Notes: generated by a model from the letters alone, not told the origin. A stretch of DNA of 64,000 bases from Vibrio aquaticus (GCF_003970385.1 NZ_RXZH01000011.1:22982-86981), one strand, 5' to 3'. Shown: positions 25,437 to 34,952, counted from the stretch's first letter. Program-made: numbers and translations.

Positions 25437-25678
25437 AGCACTTACTTACAGTTTAGCTGTTGTTGAAAAAATAGAGATACTGGATGAGTGTTCGTTAAAC
25501 TTAAGGCTGAATAACGCTACCAATCTCACCCGCCACCTCTATCAATCGCCGTTCCCTATACCAATAGAATAGGTTGAACGTACGTCTCAGATTTAAGTAA
25601 TTCTGTGATTTCCTTTTTGCTCTATATTTCTCATTTAACCTAGGCGGGGTGGACTCTCTGGCTGTTTGTCAAAAAGTG

Positions 25679-25715
25679 ATAGGTAATGCCTATTAGAAAA
25701 ATAATCGATTTCAAT
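25679..25715 (+). promoter_or_regulatory. Candidate OxyR site upstream of the CBS-domain gene
   Basis: The site reads ATAG-N7-CTAT, then seven bases, then ATAA-N7-CAAT. Established OxyR sites are four ATAG/CTAT elements at ten-base intervals. Here 14 of the 16 element bases match in perfect register. It is centred about 90 bp before the CBS gene start. This is pattern evidence only; the rest of the 349-bp gap (25437-25785) shows nothing else I can name. Confidence 0.45.
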
Positions 25716-25785
25716 TTAGTAAAATCAAGAAATTAGACAACAATTACAATATACATGCCGCGCTAGGCACGTTAAGGAGACGCAA

Positions 25786-26202
25786 ATGGAATCATTGAAA
25801 GTAAAAGACTATATGACATTGCAAGCGGTTACCTTTAACCCAGAAATGTCGCTAAGTGCCGCATTAGATAAGGTGATGGGCTCGAAGTATTTGGGCGGCC
25901 CGGTGATTAATGAGCAGAAAGAGGTGATTGGTTTTCTATCGGGTCAGGATCTACTCGATAAGTTAGTCAAAGTCAGTTATTACTGTCAAGATACCCATAT
26001 CGTAGCCGACTGTATGCACCAAGAAGTTCTTTCCGTCACATCTGAAACCTCCATCATTGAGCTTGCCGATATGATGCAAGTGGGTAAACCAAAAGTGTAT
26101 CCAGTGATTGATGGAGGAAAGCTTGTCGGGATTATCACACGTCGAGATGTGCTAAGAGCGGTAGCCAAAAACCTTGATGACTGTTTCAAACATCCGGTAT
26201 AG
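25786..26202 (+). CDS. Paired CBS-domain protein
   Basis: The 138-residue protein is just two CBS domains, about residues 8-60 (VKDYMTLQAVTFNP) and 75-130 (VADCMHQEVLSVTSE, ending GIITRRDVLRAV). Such pairs bind adenine nucleotides and usually act as sensors for a partner enzyme or channel. No effector domain is fused, so the partner is unknown. The gene has an AAGGAGA ribosome site and its own terminator. Confidence 0.88.
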   Translation: MESLKVKDYMTLQAVTFNPEMSLSAALDKVMGSKYLGGPVINEQKEVIGFLSGQDLLDKLVKVSYYCQDTHIVADCMHQEVLSVTSETSIIELADMMQVGKPKVYPVIDGGKLVGIITRRDVLRAVAKNLDDCFKHPV

Positions 26203-26224
26203 TATATTGTTACAAAATGTTAGT

Positions 26225-26250
26225 AAAAGGCGCATTTCGCGCCTTTTCTT
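26225..26250 (+). terminator. Terminator after the CBS gene
   Basis: AAAAGGCGC and GCGCCTTTT form a 9-bp stem followed by a short T-rich run. Confidence 0.8.
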
Positions 26251-26274
26251 ATTGTAAGAATGAAGAGAAAAATA

Positions 26275-27741
26275 ATGACAGATCAAACCGCCAAGTTCGT
26301 AGAAGGGTCAACCATGCGCCATATATTGGTGATGTCTGGTGCGGGCTCGGTGGGTCTGATGGCACTGTTTGTTGTTGACCTGATCGATATGCTGTTTATC
26401 AGCATGCTAGGCCAAGTGGAATTAGCCGCTGCTGTGGGCTTTGCAGGCACATTGGTTTTCTTCTCTACCTCTATTTCAATCGGTACTTCCATCGCGATGG
26501 GGGCATTAGTCTCCAAAGCCATTGGTGCGAAAAAACGAGAGCAAGCGAGGCAGCTCAGTACCAGCATTATGTTTACCGCTGTGGCGATCAGTGTGTTGGT
26601 TTCGGGGGTGATGTTTACCTTTATCCCAGAGCTATTAGAAGCCATCGGAGCTCAAGGCGTCGCGGCTGAACGAGCCGAAGCGTATCTGCGTATTATCTTG
26701 CCAAGTGCCCCAGTGATTGCGGTCGCGATGGCTGCAGGTGCAGGCTTACGTGCCGCAGGAGATGCCAAACGCTCAATGTGGGCAACGCTGGCTGGTGGTA
26801 TCGTCAACGCCATCTTAGATCCTATCTTTATTTTTGGCTTCGATTGGAACGTTGAGGGGGCCGCATTGGCCTCTGTGTTTGCTCGATTCACAGTACTGTT
26901 CTTTTCTTTATACCCGTTGATCAAAGTGCATCAACTGGCGGCGCGTTTTGATTTTTCTGTATGGCGACAAAATCTACGCATTATTTTGGCGATTGCGGTT
27001 CCTGCCATTATTACCAATATTGCGACGCCAATTGGTAATGCGATTGTCACCTCTTCGATTGCACAGTTTGGCGAGAACTATGTTGCGGGCTTCGCGGTCA
27101 TTGGTCGCTTAACGCCCGTTTGTTTTGCGGTGATTTTTGCGCTGTCAGGAGCGGTCGGTCCAATCATTGGGCAAAACTTTGGCGCGGAGCGCTTGGATCG
27201 CGTTAAAGAGACCCTCAATAACTCACTGATTGTGACCACCATTTACACGCTAGTGGTGTGTGTCGTTCTTTACTTCTCTCAGGATTTGATCATCAGTATG
27301 TTCAACCTAGAGGGGGATGCTCAAATCATTGTTGCAGCGTTTTGTACGTATGTAGCAATCAGTTTTATCTTCAATGGTGCGCAATTCGTTGCCAATACCT
27401 CTTTTAATAATTTGGGTAAGCCTTTCTATTCAACGGCACTTAATTTGGGCAAAGCAACATTAGGTACGCTGCCATTTGTGCATTTTGGTGCGCTTTGGTT
27501 TGGTGCGCTTGGCGTGCTTTATGGTCAAGCCGTGGGGACCGTGGTCTTTGGTATTATCGCGACTTTCGTATTACGCAAACACCTGTCCGATCTAACGACA
27601 AGCTCTTGTATTGAACAAGTCGAAGCTGATCCATCGATTACCAGTGTGAATAGCCAACCGTTCTGTAGCCATGATGCCGTGCTTATTGATGATGTGGCTG
27701 CGACCACAGAAGTCACTGAAGAAATCGCAGAAAAAGTTTGA
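26275..27741 (+). CDS. MATE-family multidrug/cation efflux transporter
   Basis: A 488-residue inner-membrane protein with twelve predicted helices in two homologous halves, typical of the NorM/DinF group that exports cationic drugs in exchange for Na+ or H+. The first helix contains the family start GSVGLMALFVVDLIDMLF, and the second half begins around AVPAIITNIATPIGNA. The ATG at 26275 has a GAAGAGA site upstream; an ATG at 26260 would add five residues. A hydrophilic C-terminal tail of about 55 residues is longer than usual. Its stop codon lies within the -35 element of the zntA promoter. Confidence 0.9.
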   Translation: MTDQTAKFVEGSTMRHILVMSGAGSVGLMALFVVDLIDMLFISMLGQVELAAAVGFAGTLVFFSTSISIGTSIAMGALVSKAIGAKKREQARQLSTSIMFTAVAISVLVSGVMFTFIPELLEAIGAQGVAAERAEAYLRIILPSAPVIAVAMAAGAGLRAAGDAKRSMWATLAGGIVNAILDPIFIFGFDWNVEGAALASVFARFTVLFFSLYPLIKVHQLAARFDFSVWRQNLRIILAIAVPAIITNIATPIGNAIVTSSIAQFGENYVAGFAVIGRLTPVCFAVIFALSGAVGPIIGQNFGAERLDRVKETLNNSLIVTTIYTLVVCVVLYFSQDLIISMFNLEGDAQIIVAAFCTYVAISFIFNGAQFVANTSFNNLGKPFYSTALNLGKATLGTLPFVHFGALWFGALGVLYGQAVGTVVFGIIATFVLRKHLSDLTTSSCIEQVEADPSITSVNSQPFCSHDAVLIDDVAATTEVTEEIAEKV

Positions 27742-27769
27742 CCTTGGAGTAGACTCCAAGGTTTATGAT
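27738..27769 (+). promoter_or_regulatory. ZntR/MerR-type promoter-operator of zntA
   Basis: A 22-bp palindromic operator, ACCTTGGAGT joined to AGACTCCAAGGT (27741-27762), lies between a TTGACC -35 box and a TATGAT -10 box. The spacer is 20 bp instead of 17. Overlong spacers bridged by a dyad are the hallmark of MerR-family activators, and the sequence is close to the E. coli zntA operator. Expression should rise with zinc, cadmium or lead. No zntR gene is nearby. Confidence 0.9.
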
Positions 27770-27798
27770 TAAGGTGTACATCAAATGGAGATCGTAAT

Positions 27799-30111
27799 AT
27801 GTGCACCAAACATCAAGCTTGCCGCTCTGACAAAGTAGCGGCAAACCCATCACAATCAGGCTCTTGCTCAAGCCCTAAAATTACCAGTATTCAAATGGCA
27901 GGCGTAGAGACTGCTGATACCGGTTGCTGCAGTTCAAATAGCTGTAGTAGCACGGCTGACCCGACTGACGAAGAGAGTGAGTCCGGGGCCTCATCCGAGG
28001 CGATATTCACTTATAGCTGGAAAGTGAACGGGATGGACTGTCCATCTTGTGCAAGAAAAATTGAAACAGCGGTCAATAAAGTTTCTGGAATCGTTGAAGC
28101 GAAGGTGCTCTTTGCAACGGAAAAATTGGTCATCAAAACCAATCAAGAGAACATCGCTGAAAAAATAGAACAGACGATCATTGAAACGGGCTTTTCATTC
28201 TCAAGCTCGACTCAGGCCAACGCTTCGCTTGAACAACCCAAAGGTTGGGCTGGCGTCATGAAAGACAATGGCCAAATCATTGCGATCGCTTCCGCAATGC
28301 TTGTTGCTGCAGTCCTTAAATCAAGCTTCCCACAAGTCAGCGAGTGGCTGTTTATCCTTACCTGTTTAGCCGGCCTTTTCCCAATCGCTAAGAAAGCGTT
28401 CTCTTTGGCTAAATCTGGAACACCTTTCGCTATCGAAACCTTGATGAGTGTGGCGGCAATCGGCGCATTATACTTAGGCGAAACGGTTGAAGCCGCCATG
28501 GTTCTCTTGTTGTTCCTTATTGGTGAAAGACTGGAAGCATTTGCCGCCTCTCGCGCAAGAAGTGGGGTTCAAACCTTGATGGCGCTTGTGCCTGAAAGTG
28601 CAATCAAAGTCGTTGATGGCGATCGTATTGAAGTTTCTGCGAGCGAGTTGCAGCCAGGTGACATCATTGAAGTGTCTCCGGGCTCAAGATTACCGGCAGA
28701 CGGAAAACTGCACGATGACCATGCCAGTTTTGATGAAAGCGCTTTGACGGGCGAATCCATTCCAGTAGAACGTTACACGGGTGAATCGGTTATGGCGGGA
28801 GCTGTGGTGGTGGACCGCGTGGTGCGTTTTACCATTACCTCGAAGCAAGGCGAAAACGCCATCGACCGTATTCTTCACCTGATTGAAGAAGCGGAATCAC
28901 GCAAAGCGCCATTAGAACGTTTCTTAGACAAATTCAGCCGTTGGTACACACCGCTGATGATGTTGGTGTCGCTGATGGTGATCATCACGCCACCTCTGCT
29001 ATTTGCTCAACCATGGGAAACCTGGGTTTATCGTGGCCTGGCTCTGCTGCTGATCGCTTGTCCTTGTGCGCTAGTCATTTCAACGCCTGCTGCCATTACA
29101 TCCGGCTTAGCCGCAGCGGCACGTCGAGGTGCTTTGATCAAAGGCGGCGCCGCTTTAGAGTTGCTCGGCAGTGTTGAAACCATCGCATTTGATAAAACCG
29201 GCACATTGACCAAAGGTAAACCAGAAGTCACTGACATTGTGCCGTTAGTCAACTGGGAACAATCCGCATTACTTGCCAAAGTTGCGGCAATTGAAGTGGG
29301 TTCAAGTCATCCTCTTGCGGTTTCTTTGGTTAACAAAGCCAAGTCGGTTGGCGTTGAGATTGTCGAAGCTGAGCAGAAACAAGCCTTAGTTGGTAGTGGT
29401 GTTCGAGGTATTGTAGACGGGGTCGAATACCAAGTCGTTGCACCAAGCAAAGTGACGTTTGAGTTAGAACCAGTACTTGCTGCGCAAATTGAACTACTCG
29501 AAGACCAAGGTAAAACGGTTGTTGTGGCGATTGAATCGACTACCACGCCAATCGGTGTGATTGCCTGGCAAGATACCTTGCGTGATGACTCGGCTAAAGC
29601 GGTCCAAGCACTTAATTCACTCGGTATTCATTCCATTATGCTTACCGGTGACAACCCTCGTAGTGCTAAGGCGATCAGTGAAAAGATCGGCATTGATTAT
29701 AAGGCGCAGCTACTTCCACAAGATAAAGTCACCTATGTTGAACAACTCTCGGCCAATGGCAATGTTGCGATGGTCGGGGATGGCATTAATGATGCGCCCG
29801 CTATGAAAGCGTCGAGCATTGGTATTGCGATGGGTGGTGGTACGGACGTGGCACTTGAAACCGCCGATGCCGCCATCACGCACAATCGACTGCTTGAGCT
29901 TGCGGGAATGATCGAGTTATCTCGCGCCACCTTAAACAACATTCGTCAGAACATTGCGTTGGCTCTGGGCCTAAAAGGCGTGTTCCTCGTGACCAGCTTA
30001 CTCGGTATTACCGGGTTATGGGTTGCGGTGTTAGCAGACAGTGGTGCAACCGCGATTGTAACGCTCAATGCTCTACGCTTACTGAAGTTTAAACCAAAGC
30101 ATTCAGTGTAA
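27799..30111 (+). CDS. zntA: Zn(II)/Cd(II)/Pb(II)-translocating P-type ATPase
   Basis: ZntA exports soft divalent metals from the cytoplasm. The 770-residue protein has a cysteine-rich N-terminal extension (about residues 1-55, with CCSSNSC), a heavy-metal-associated domain (GMDCPSC, Cys81 and Cys84), the transmembrane CPC motif (421-423), the phosphorylated Asp465 in DKTGTLTKG, an SHPLA motif, and MVGDGINDAPA. The DxxK/Asp-type last helix (VLADSGATAIVTLNALRLL) fits the zinc rather than copper class. Control by a ZntR-type promoter supports this. Confidence 0.96.
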   Translation: MCTKHQACRSDKVAANPSQSGSCSSPKITSIQMAGVETADTGCCSSNSCSSTADPTDEESESGASSEAIFTYSWKVNGMDCPSCARKIETAVNKVSGIVEAKVLFATEKLVIKTNQENIAEKIEQTIIETGFSFSSSTQANASLEQPKGWAGVMKDNGQIIAIASAMLVAAVLKSSFPQVSEWLFILTCLAGLFPIAKKAFSLAKSGTPFAIETLMSVAAIGALYLGETVEAAMVLLLFLIGERLEAFAASRARSGVQTLMALVPESAIKVVDGDRIEVSASELQPGDIIEVSPGSRLPADGKLHDDHASFDESALTGESIPVERYTGESVMAGAVVVDRVVRFTITSKQGENAIDRILHLIEEAESRKAPLERFLDKFSRWYTPLMMLVSLMVIITPPLLFAQPWETWVYRGLALLLIACPCALVISTPAAITSGLAAAARRGALIKGGAALELLGSVETIAFDKTGTLTKGKPEVTDIVPLVNWEQSALLAKVAAIEVGSSHPLAVSLVNKAKSVGVEIVEAEQKQALVGSGVRGIVDGVEYQVVAPSKVTFELEPVLAAQIELLEDQGKTVVVAIESTTTPIGVIAWQDTLRDDSAKAVQALNSLGIHSIMLTGDNPRSAKAISEKIGIDYKAQLLPQDKVTYVEQLSANGNVAMVGDGINDAPAMKASSIGIAMGGGTDVALETADAAITHNRLLELAGMIELSRATLNNIRQNIALALGLKGVFLVTSLLGITGLWVAVLADSGATAIVTLNALRLLKFKPKHSV

Positions 30112-30134
30112 TCCGAGCAGCGTGTTGAAGGAAG

Positions 30135-30169
30135 ATCGTCCATACAGTCACTGTGTGGGCGATTTTTTA
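30135..30169 (+). terminator. Terminator after zntA
   Basis: A 13-bp stem with three G-U-type pairs (ATCGTCCATACAG with CTGTGTGGGCGAT) is followed by six T. Confidence 0.8.
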
Positions 30170-30250
30170 TGCAATGAGTCCCCATTGTTGCGATAAAGTG
30201 TGATGCAAACCGGTTTTATGTGTAATGTGACATTTTGTTGCGATCTTAGT

Positions 30251-30266
30251 TGTGACAATGATCACT
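30251..30266 (+). promoter_or_regulatory. Candidate CRP site upstream of udp
   Basis: TGTGACAATGATCACT matches the CRP consensus TGTGA-N6-TCACA in nine of ten positions. Weaker TGTGA half-sites lie upstream, at about 30199 and 30227. E. coli udp is controlled by CRP and CytR at tandem sites, so similar control is likely. Confidence 0.7.
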
Positions 30267-30367
30267 TCAATATCACCACTTGTTCGTTAGAGTATCCCTT
30301 GTACCCGATAAATTTATAGAGCGAGCAGAACGTGATAAGTCCTGACTTGCCAAACAAGGAGCTACCT

Positions 30368-31126
30368 ATGTCTCAAGCTGTATTCCACCTTGGTGTTACT
30401 CAAGAAGATCTTGCTGGCGCTACTCTAGCGATTATCCCTGGTGACCCAGCGCGTGTTCAAAAAATTGCGGAAGAAATGGAAAACCCAGTATTCCTAGCAA
30501 GTCACCGCGAATACACGCTTTACCGTGCTGAGCTTGACGGCAAGCCAGTCGTTGTTTGTTCAACTGGTATCGGTGGTCCTTCGACTTCGATTGCTGTTGA
30601 AGAACTGGCGCAGCTTGGTGTTCGTACTTTCCTTCGCGTTGGTACAACGGGTGCGATTCAACCGCACGTAAACGTAGGCGACATGATCGTTTCTACCGGT
30701 TCGGTGCGTTTAGATGGTGCGAGCCTGCACTTTGCGCCAATGGAGTTCCCAGCGGTAGCAGACTTTGAAGTAGCGACAGCAATGAAAGCGGCAGTTGAGG
30801 AGTCTGGTGCGACAGTGCACATGGGTGTAACGGCTTCAAGCGATACTTTCTACCCAGGCCAAGAGCGTTACGACACTTTCTCTGGCCGTGTTGTTAAGCG
30901 CTTCCAAGGTTCTATGCAAGAATGGCAAGACATGGGCGTATTGAACTTCGAAATGGAGTCAGCAACGCTTCTAACAATGTGTGCGAGCTCTGGTCTAAAA
31001 GCGGGCTGTGTGGCAGGTGTTATCATCAACCGTACGCAGAAAGAGATCCCAGATCACTCAACGCTAAAAGAGACGGAAGCACGCTCAATCAAAGTCGTAG
31101 TAGAAGCTGCACGTAAAATGCTTTAA
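30368..31126 (+). CDS. udp: Uridine phosphorylase
   Basis: Udp cleaves uridine with phosphate to uracil and ribose-1-phosphate in pyrimidine salvage. I start at the ATG at 30368, which has AAGGAG upstream and gives 252 residues, one fewer than E. coli. An ATG at 30332 would add twelve residues. Family motifs are VIPGDPARVQKI, STGIGGPSTSIAVEEL, GTTGAIQPHVNVGD and NFEMESATLLTM. It is a single-gene unit flanked by terminators. The uridine kinase gene udk at 36.4 kb acts in the same salvage pathway. Confidence 0.97.
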   Translation: MSQAVFHLGVTQEDLAGATLAIIPGDPARVQKIAEEMENPVFLASHREYTLYRAELDGKPVVVCSTGIGGPSTSIAVEELAQLGVRTFLRVGTTGAIQPHVNVGDMIVSTGSVRLDGASLHFAPMEFPAVADFEVATAMKAAVEESGATVHMGVTASSDTFYPGQERYDTFSGRVVKRFQGSMQEWQDMGVLNFEMESATLLTMCASSGLKAGCVAGVIINRTQKEIPDHSTLKETEARSIKVVVEAARKML

Positions 31127-31156
31127 GGGTAGTGCGTAAGTAGGCGCTATCTAATA

Positions 31157-31199
31157 GAAAAAAACCTCAATCATGGGTAACCATGATTGAGGTTTTTTG
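31157..31199. terminator. Bidirectional terminator between udp and yehS
   Basis: A 14-bp or longer stem (AACCTCAATCATGG with CCATGATTGAGGTT) has A and T tracts on both sides, between convergent genes. Confidence 0.92.
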
Positions 31200-31219
31200 T
31201 ATTCGGGTTAAGGGCAATG

Positions 31220-31699
31220 TTACGCTACAAACTCTTCTGAATCAGGGCGGTTAGTAAATTGCACGCCGTTTAAGAAATCACACAGCAATTGATCTTCACA
31301 CGCTTTGTAGTTCTTGTTGTTTGGCTTACGGAAATAAGCGCCGATTTCATATTTGCTTAGGCTAACACCAACCACTTCTAATACATCCAACACATCTTCT
31401 GCTTTCATATTTAGTGCGATACGTAGCTTCATGAAAATCATATTGTTGGTGAGTGATTGCTCTGGCTTAGGTTGTTCACCTTCTTTCTTGCCACGCTTTA
31501 GATTGATGAAACCATTTAGGAACTGAGCCAGTTCTTTATCTTTCATCTTAGTCATTGCTTTGTCTGAATCCGCTTTTAGCCAGTTATTCACTTGGTTTGC
31601 TTCAACAGTCGTGTCGGCTTGTTCAAATGCTTTGATGATTTGAGTATTTTTCAGATTCAGTGAATGCTGGATACGGCGCAAGATTTCGTTATTGGTCAC
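31220..31699 (-). CDS. yehS: YehS/DUF1456 family protein
   Basis: The 159-residue protein contains two copies of the DUF1456 repeat. Each begins with NNxIxxxLRxALN-like sequence (NNEILRRIQHSLNLKN and NNMIFMKLRIALNMKA) and ends in FLNG. The family is widespread and of unknown function; the repeats look helical and could bind a protein or nucleic acid. It has an AGGTG-type ribosome site and stands alone. Confidence 0.88.
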   Translation of the reverse strand: MTNNEILRRIQHSLNLKNTQIIKAFEQADTTVEANQVNNWLKADSDKAMTKMKDKELAQFLNGFINLKRGKKEGEQPKPEQSLTNNMIFMKLRIALNMKAEDVLDVLEVVGVSLSKYEIGAYFRKPNNKNYKACEDQLLCDFLNGVQFTNRPDSEEFVA

Positions 31700-31857
31700 A
31701 GGAGGTGCTCTTTAGTCAGGAACTGAAGTTCAGTAATTAGGGGCGACTTTATCAGAGATGCGTGTGAGGGGATAGAAATAAAAGAGGTGGTGATAGCTAA
31801 TAAGCGGGACCGAAAGAGCGGCAGGAATAGAGTAGACCTACCGCTCACTAAGCTTAG

Positions 31858-32676
31858 TTATGCGTAGTTAACTTTTGGTAGAGGGAGGTATAAGCTTTCT
31901 GCCATATCCGACAACATCTGATCATAAACTTGAGCAATGGTGACGGAAATATCACTGGTAACTTTATAGAGCTGTTGGCACGTGATAGGCAGTTGCTCGG
32001 CAGAGGCTACCTCAGTGAGCTGAAGTATGGCTTGAGTACTGATTGGTGAGGCGACCGATAAAGGGCTAATCAAAGAAAGCTGGTTTAACTTGCGTCTGGT
32101 TTTATCCGCGTAATATTTCAGTCTGATAAATCCCTCTGGTGAGTCGCCGTCAGGAATACACAGGCGAAGCTGCGTTAGCACCTCCATGCTTTCGAGTACT
32201 TGTTGCCAGTTGAGGTGGTATTCATCATGTAGATCTTCACGTTCTGACTCAATCAGCCACGCAAGGGCAATCTCATCCATTAAGAACATGGCATGACGAA
32301 TGGTTTTGCCATGAATGATCTGATTACGTGCAATGGTTCTATCTTGCCAATCACTGTGCATGGCTTTGAGCTTGAGCTGAAAGATACGAAACATAGGTTT
32401 GTTATCAAATGGGACAATGGCGACCAGCTGATTTGAGCAGTCTAATAGTTGCTTATAGAGTTGATCGAGCTGTGACTGAGCAGACTCTTTGGTCTCTGTT
32501 TGCAAGGATTGGTGGCTTACCTGTCGATGCTCTCTACTAAGTAGCAGCAGTTGACGAAGTAGAACAAGCGTGTCGAATTTTCGCTGCAGTGTGACTTGTC
32601 GGCGCTTCGAATAGTGAAAGAGCGTGGCTAAAATAGCGCACGAGATGAGAATTGAAATGACTACAAACATAACCAA
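31858..32676 (-). CDS. Membrane-anchored protein of unknown function, possibly NIT-like
   Basis: The 272-residue protein has one N-terminal membrane helix (residues ~2-21) followed by Lys/Arg, so the rest is probably cytoplasmic. The body looks wholly helical. The middle (about residues 30-170) resembles a nitrate/nitrite-sensing NIT bundle in pattern: LLLLSREHRQVSHQSL near the start, and HGKTIRHAMFLMDEIALAWL later. That link is weak and from memory. No kinase, GGDEF or receptor domain is attached. It lies alone between yehS and metG. Confidence 0.6.
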   Translation of the reverse strand: MVMFVVISILISCAILATLFHYSKRRQVTLQRKFDTLVLLRQLLLLSREHRQVSHQSLQTETKESAQSQLDQLYKQLLDCSNQLVAIVPFDNKPMFRIFQLKLKAMHSDWQDRTIARNQIIHGKTIRHAMFLMDEIALAWLIESEREDLHDEYHLNWQQVLESMEVLTQLRLCIPDGDSPEGFIRLKYYADKTRRKLNQLSLISPLSVASPISTQAILQLTEVASAEQLPITCQQLYKVTSDISVTIAQVYDQMLSDMAESLYLPLPKVNYA

Positions 32677-32826
32677 CTCCTTTGGGTTTGCGATTTATCT
32701 TGTTGATAAATAAGGAGTAGGCAGATTTGATGCCAAATTTCTTTTCTATGAAAATCAATGACTTAGATTAGGTGTGTTTGTTGAGGTGTTCACCCATGGT
32801 GCAGATTTTTTCCAATATGGTGAAAC

Positions 32827-32859
32827 AAAAAAGCCCTGCTGGGTTAGAGCAGGGCTTTC
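32827..32859 (-). terminator. Terminator of metG
   Basis: AAAGCCCTGCT pairs with AGCAGGGCTTT just after the metG stop, with a T tract on the minus strand. Confidence 0.9.
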
Positions 32860-32876
32860 AATCTAAGCAATCAAGC

Positions 32877-34952
32877 TTACATTACACGCATACCAGGCTG
32901 AGCACCTTCATGTGGCTCAAGAATCCATAGGTCGCTGCCACCAGGGCCTGCTGCTAGGATCATGCCTTCAGACATACCAAACTTCATCTTACGAGGTTTT
33001 AGGTTCGCTACCATTACGGTTAGCTTGCCTTCTAGCTCTTCAGGTTTGTACGCAGACTTGATGCCTGAGAATACCTGACGAGTTTCACCACCGATGTCCA
33101 GTTGGAACTTAAGCAGTTTGTTTGCTTTTGGCACTTCTTCACAAGAGATGATACGTGCGATACGCATATCGACTGCTGCGAAAGCATCAAATTCAATCTC
33201 GTCTGCGATTGGTTCTTTGTCTAGTTCAGTTTGGCTTGCTTTGTTCTTTTCAGCTTCTGCCGCTTCTTTCGCTGCAACTTCAGCTGCTGCGTCTTCTTTA
33301 GACGCTTCAATCATCGCTTCAACCTTCTTAGGATCGATGCGGTTGAATAGCGCTTTGAACTTAGTGATCTCGTGATCAGTCAGTGGCGCTGCAACACCTT
33401 CCCAAGTTAGCTCTTCGTTTAGGAACGCTTCAGTACGTGCTGCAAGTTCTGGCATTACCGGTTTTAGGTAAGTCATCAGAACGCGGAATAGGTTGATACC
33501 AACAGAACAGATGTTTTGTAGTTCTTGGTCTTTACCTTCTTCTTTCGCAACAACCCACGGTGCTTTCTCATCAACGTATTGGTTTGCTTTGTCTGCTAGT
33601 GCTGTGATTTCACGGATTGCACGGCCAAACTCACGAGTCTCAAAAAGCTCTGCGATACGATCAGCCGCAGCTGCGAACTCGTTGTATAGCTCAGGTTCAG
33701 CGAAGTTAGCAGATAGCTTGCCTTCAAAACGCTTAGTGATGAAGCCAGCGTTACGAGATGCTAGGTTAACGATTTTGTTTACTACGTCAGCGTTAACGCG
33801 CTGAGTGAAGTCTTCAAGGTTAAGGTCTAGGTCATCAATACGGCTGTTTAGTTTCGCAGCGTAGTAGTAACGCAGGCATTCTGGATCTAGGTGATCTAGG
33901 TAAGTCGCTGCTTTGATGAATGTGCCTTTCGACTTAGACATTTTCGCGCCGTTTACTGTCACGTAGCCGTGTACGAATACGTTGTTTGGCTTACGGAAAC
34001 CAGAACCTTCTAGCATTGCAGGCCAGAATAGTGAGTGGAAGTAAACAATGTCTTTACCGATAAAGTGGTAAAGCTCAGTCGTGCTGTCTTTCTTCCAGTA
34101 CTCATCGAAGTCTAGGCCTTCAGTCTTGTTACATAGGTTTTTGAACGAAGCCATGTAGCCAACCGGTGCGTCTAGCCATACGTAGAAGAACTTATCTTTT
34201 TCACCTGGAATTTCGAAACCAAAGTAAGGCGCATCGCGTGAGATATCCCACTGCTGTAGGCCAGACTCGAACCATTCCTGCATTTTGTTCGCAGTTTCAG
34301 ACTGAAGAGAGCCAGAGCGAGTCCACTCTTGTAGCATGCTTTCAAACTGAGGTAGATCGAAGAAGAAGTGCTCAGAATCTTTCATTACTGGAGTTGCGCC
34401 AGATACTGCTGATTTAGGATCGATCAGTTCCGTTGGGCTGTACGTCTCACCACAGTTATCACAGTTGTCACCGTATTGGTCTTCTGACTTACACTTAGGA
34501 CAGGTACCTTTTACGAAACGATCCGGTAGGAACATCTCTTTTTCTGGGTCAAACAGCTGAGAAATAGTGCGGCTAGAAATGAAACCGTTTTTCTTAAGCT
34601 CTAGGTAGATGTGTGAAGCCAGCTCACGGTTCTCTTCAGAGTGCGTGCTGTGGTAGTTGTCAAAGCTAATATCGAAGCCAGCGAAGTCTTTTTGGTGCTC
34701 TTCACTTACTGCAGCGATCATCTCTTCTGGCGTAATTCCCATCTGTTGTGCTTTTAGCATGATTGGCGTGCCGTGAGCATCGTCAGCACAGATGAAGTTT
34801 ACAGTGTTGCCGCGTAGGCGTTGGTATCGAACCCAGATGTCAGCTTGAATGTGCTCAAGCATATGACCTAGGTGAATTGAACCGTTAGCGTACGGAAGGG
34901 CACAAGTTACCAGTAGTTTTCTCGAGTCAAGAGCGCGTGGATCGTTTGCCAT
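32877..34952 (-). CDS. metG: Methionyl-tRNA synthetase
   Basis: MetG charges both initiator and elongator tRNA-Met. The 691-residue protein has the class I HIGH-type motif HLGH (GSIHLGHMLEH), a zinc knuckle region with CPKC and CDNC pairs, the KMSKS motif near residue 335, and a C-terminal EMAP/Trbp111-like tRNA-binding domain (about residues 590-691) that dimerises the enzyme. An Ala/Glu/Lys-rich linker joins the parts. It is divergent from mrp, as in E. coli. Confidence 0.98.
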   Translation of the reverse strand: MANDPRALDSRKLLVTCALPYANGSIHLGHMLEHIQADIWVRYQRLRGNTVNFICADDAHGTPIMLKAQQMGITPEEMIAAVSEEHQKDFAGFDISFDNYHSTHSEENRELASHIYLELKKNGFISSRTISQLFDPEKEMFLPDRFVKGTCPKCKSEDQYGDNCDNCGETYSPTELIDPKSAVSGATPVMKDSEHFFFDLPQFESMLQEWTRSGSLQSETANKMQEWFESGLQQWDISRDAPYFGFEIPGEKDKFFYVWLDAPVGYMASFKNLCNKTEGLDFDEYWKKDSTTELYHFIGKDIVYFHSLFWPAMLEGSGFRKPNNVFVHGYVTVNGAKMSKSKGTFIKAATYLDHLDPECLRYYYAAKLNSRIDDLDLNLEDFTQRVNADVVNKIVNLASRNAGFITKRFEGKLSANFAEPELYNEFAAAADRIAELFETREFGRAIREITALADKANQYVDEKAPWVVAKEEGKDQELQNICSVGINLFRVLMTYLKPVMPELAARTEAFLNEELTWEGVAAPLTDHEITKFKALFNRIDPKKVEAMIEASKEDAAAEVAAKEAAEAEKNKASQTELDKEPIADEIEFDAFAAVDMRIARIISCEEVPKANKLLKFQLDIGGETRQVFSGIKSAYKPEELEGKLTVMVANLKPRKMKFGMSEGMILAAGPGGSDLWILEPHEGAQPGMRVM

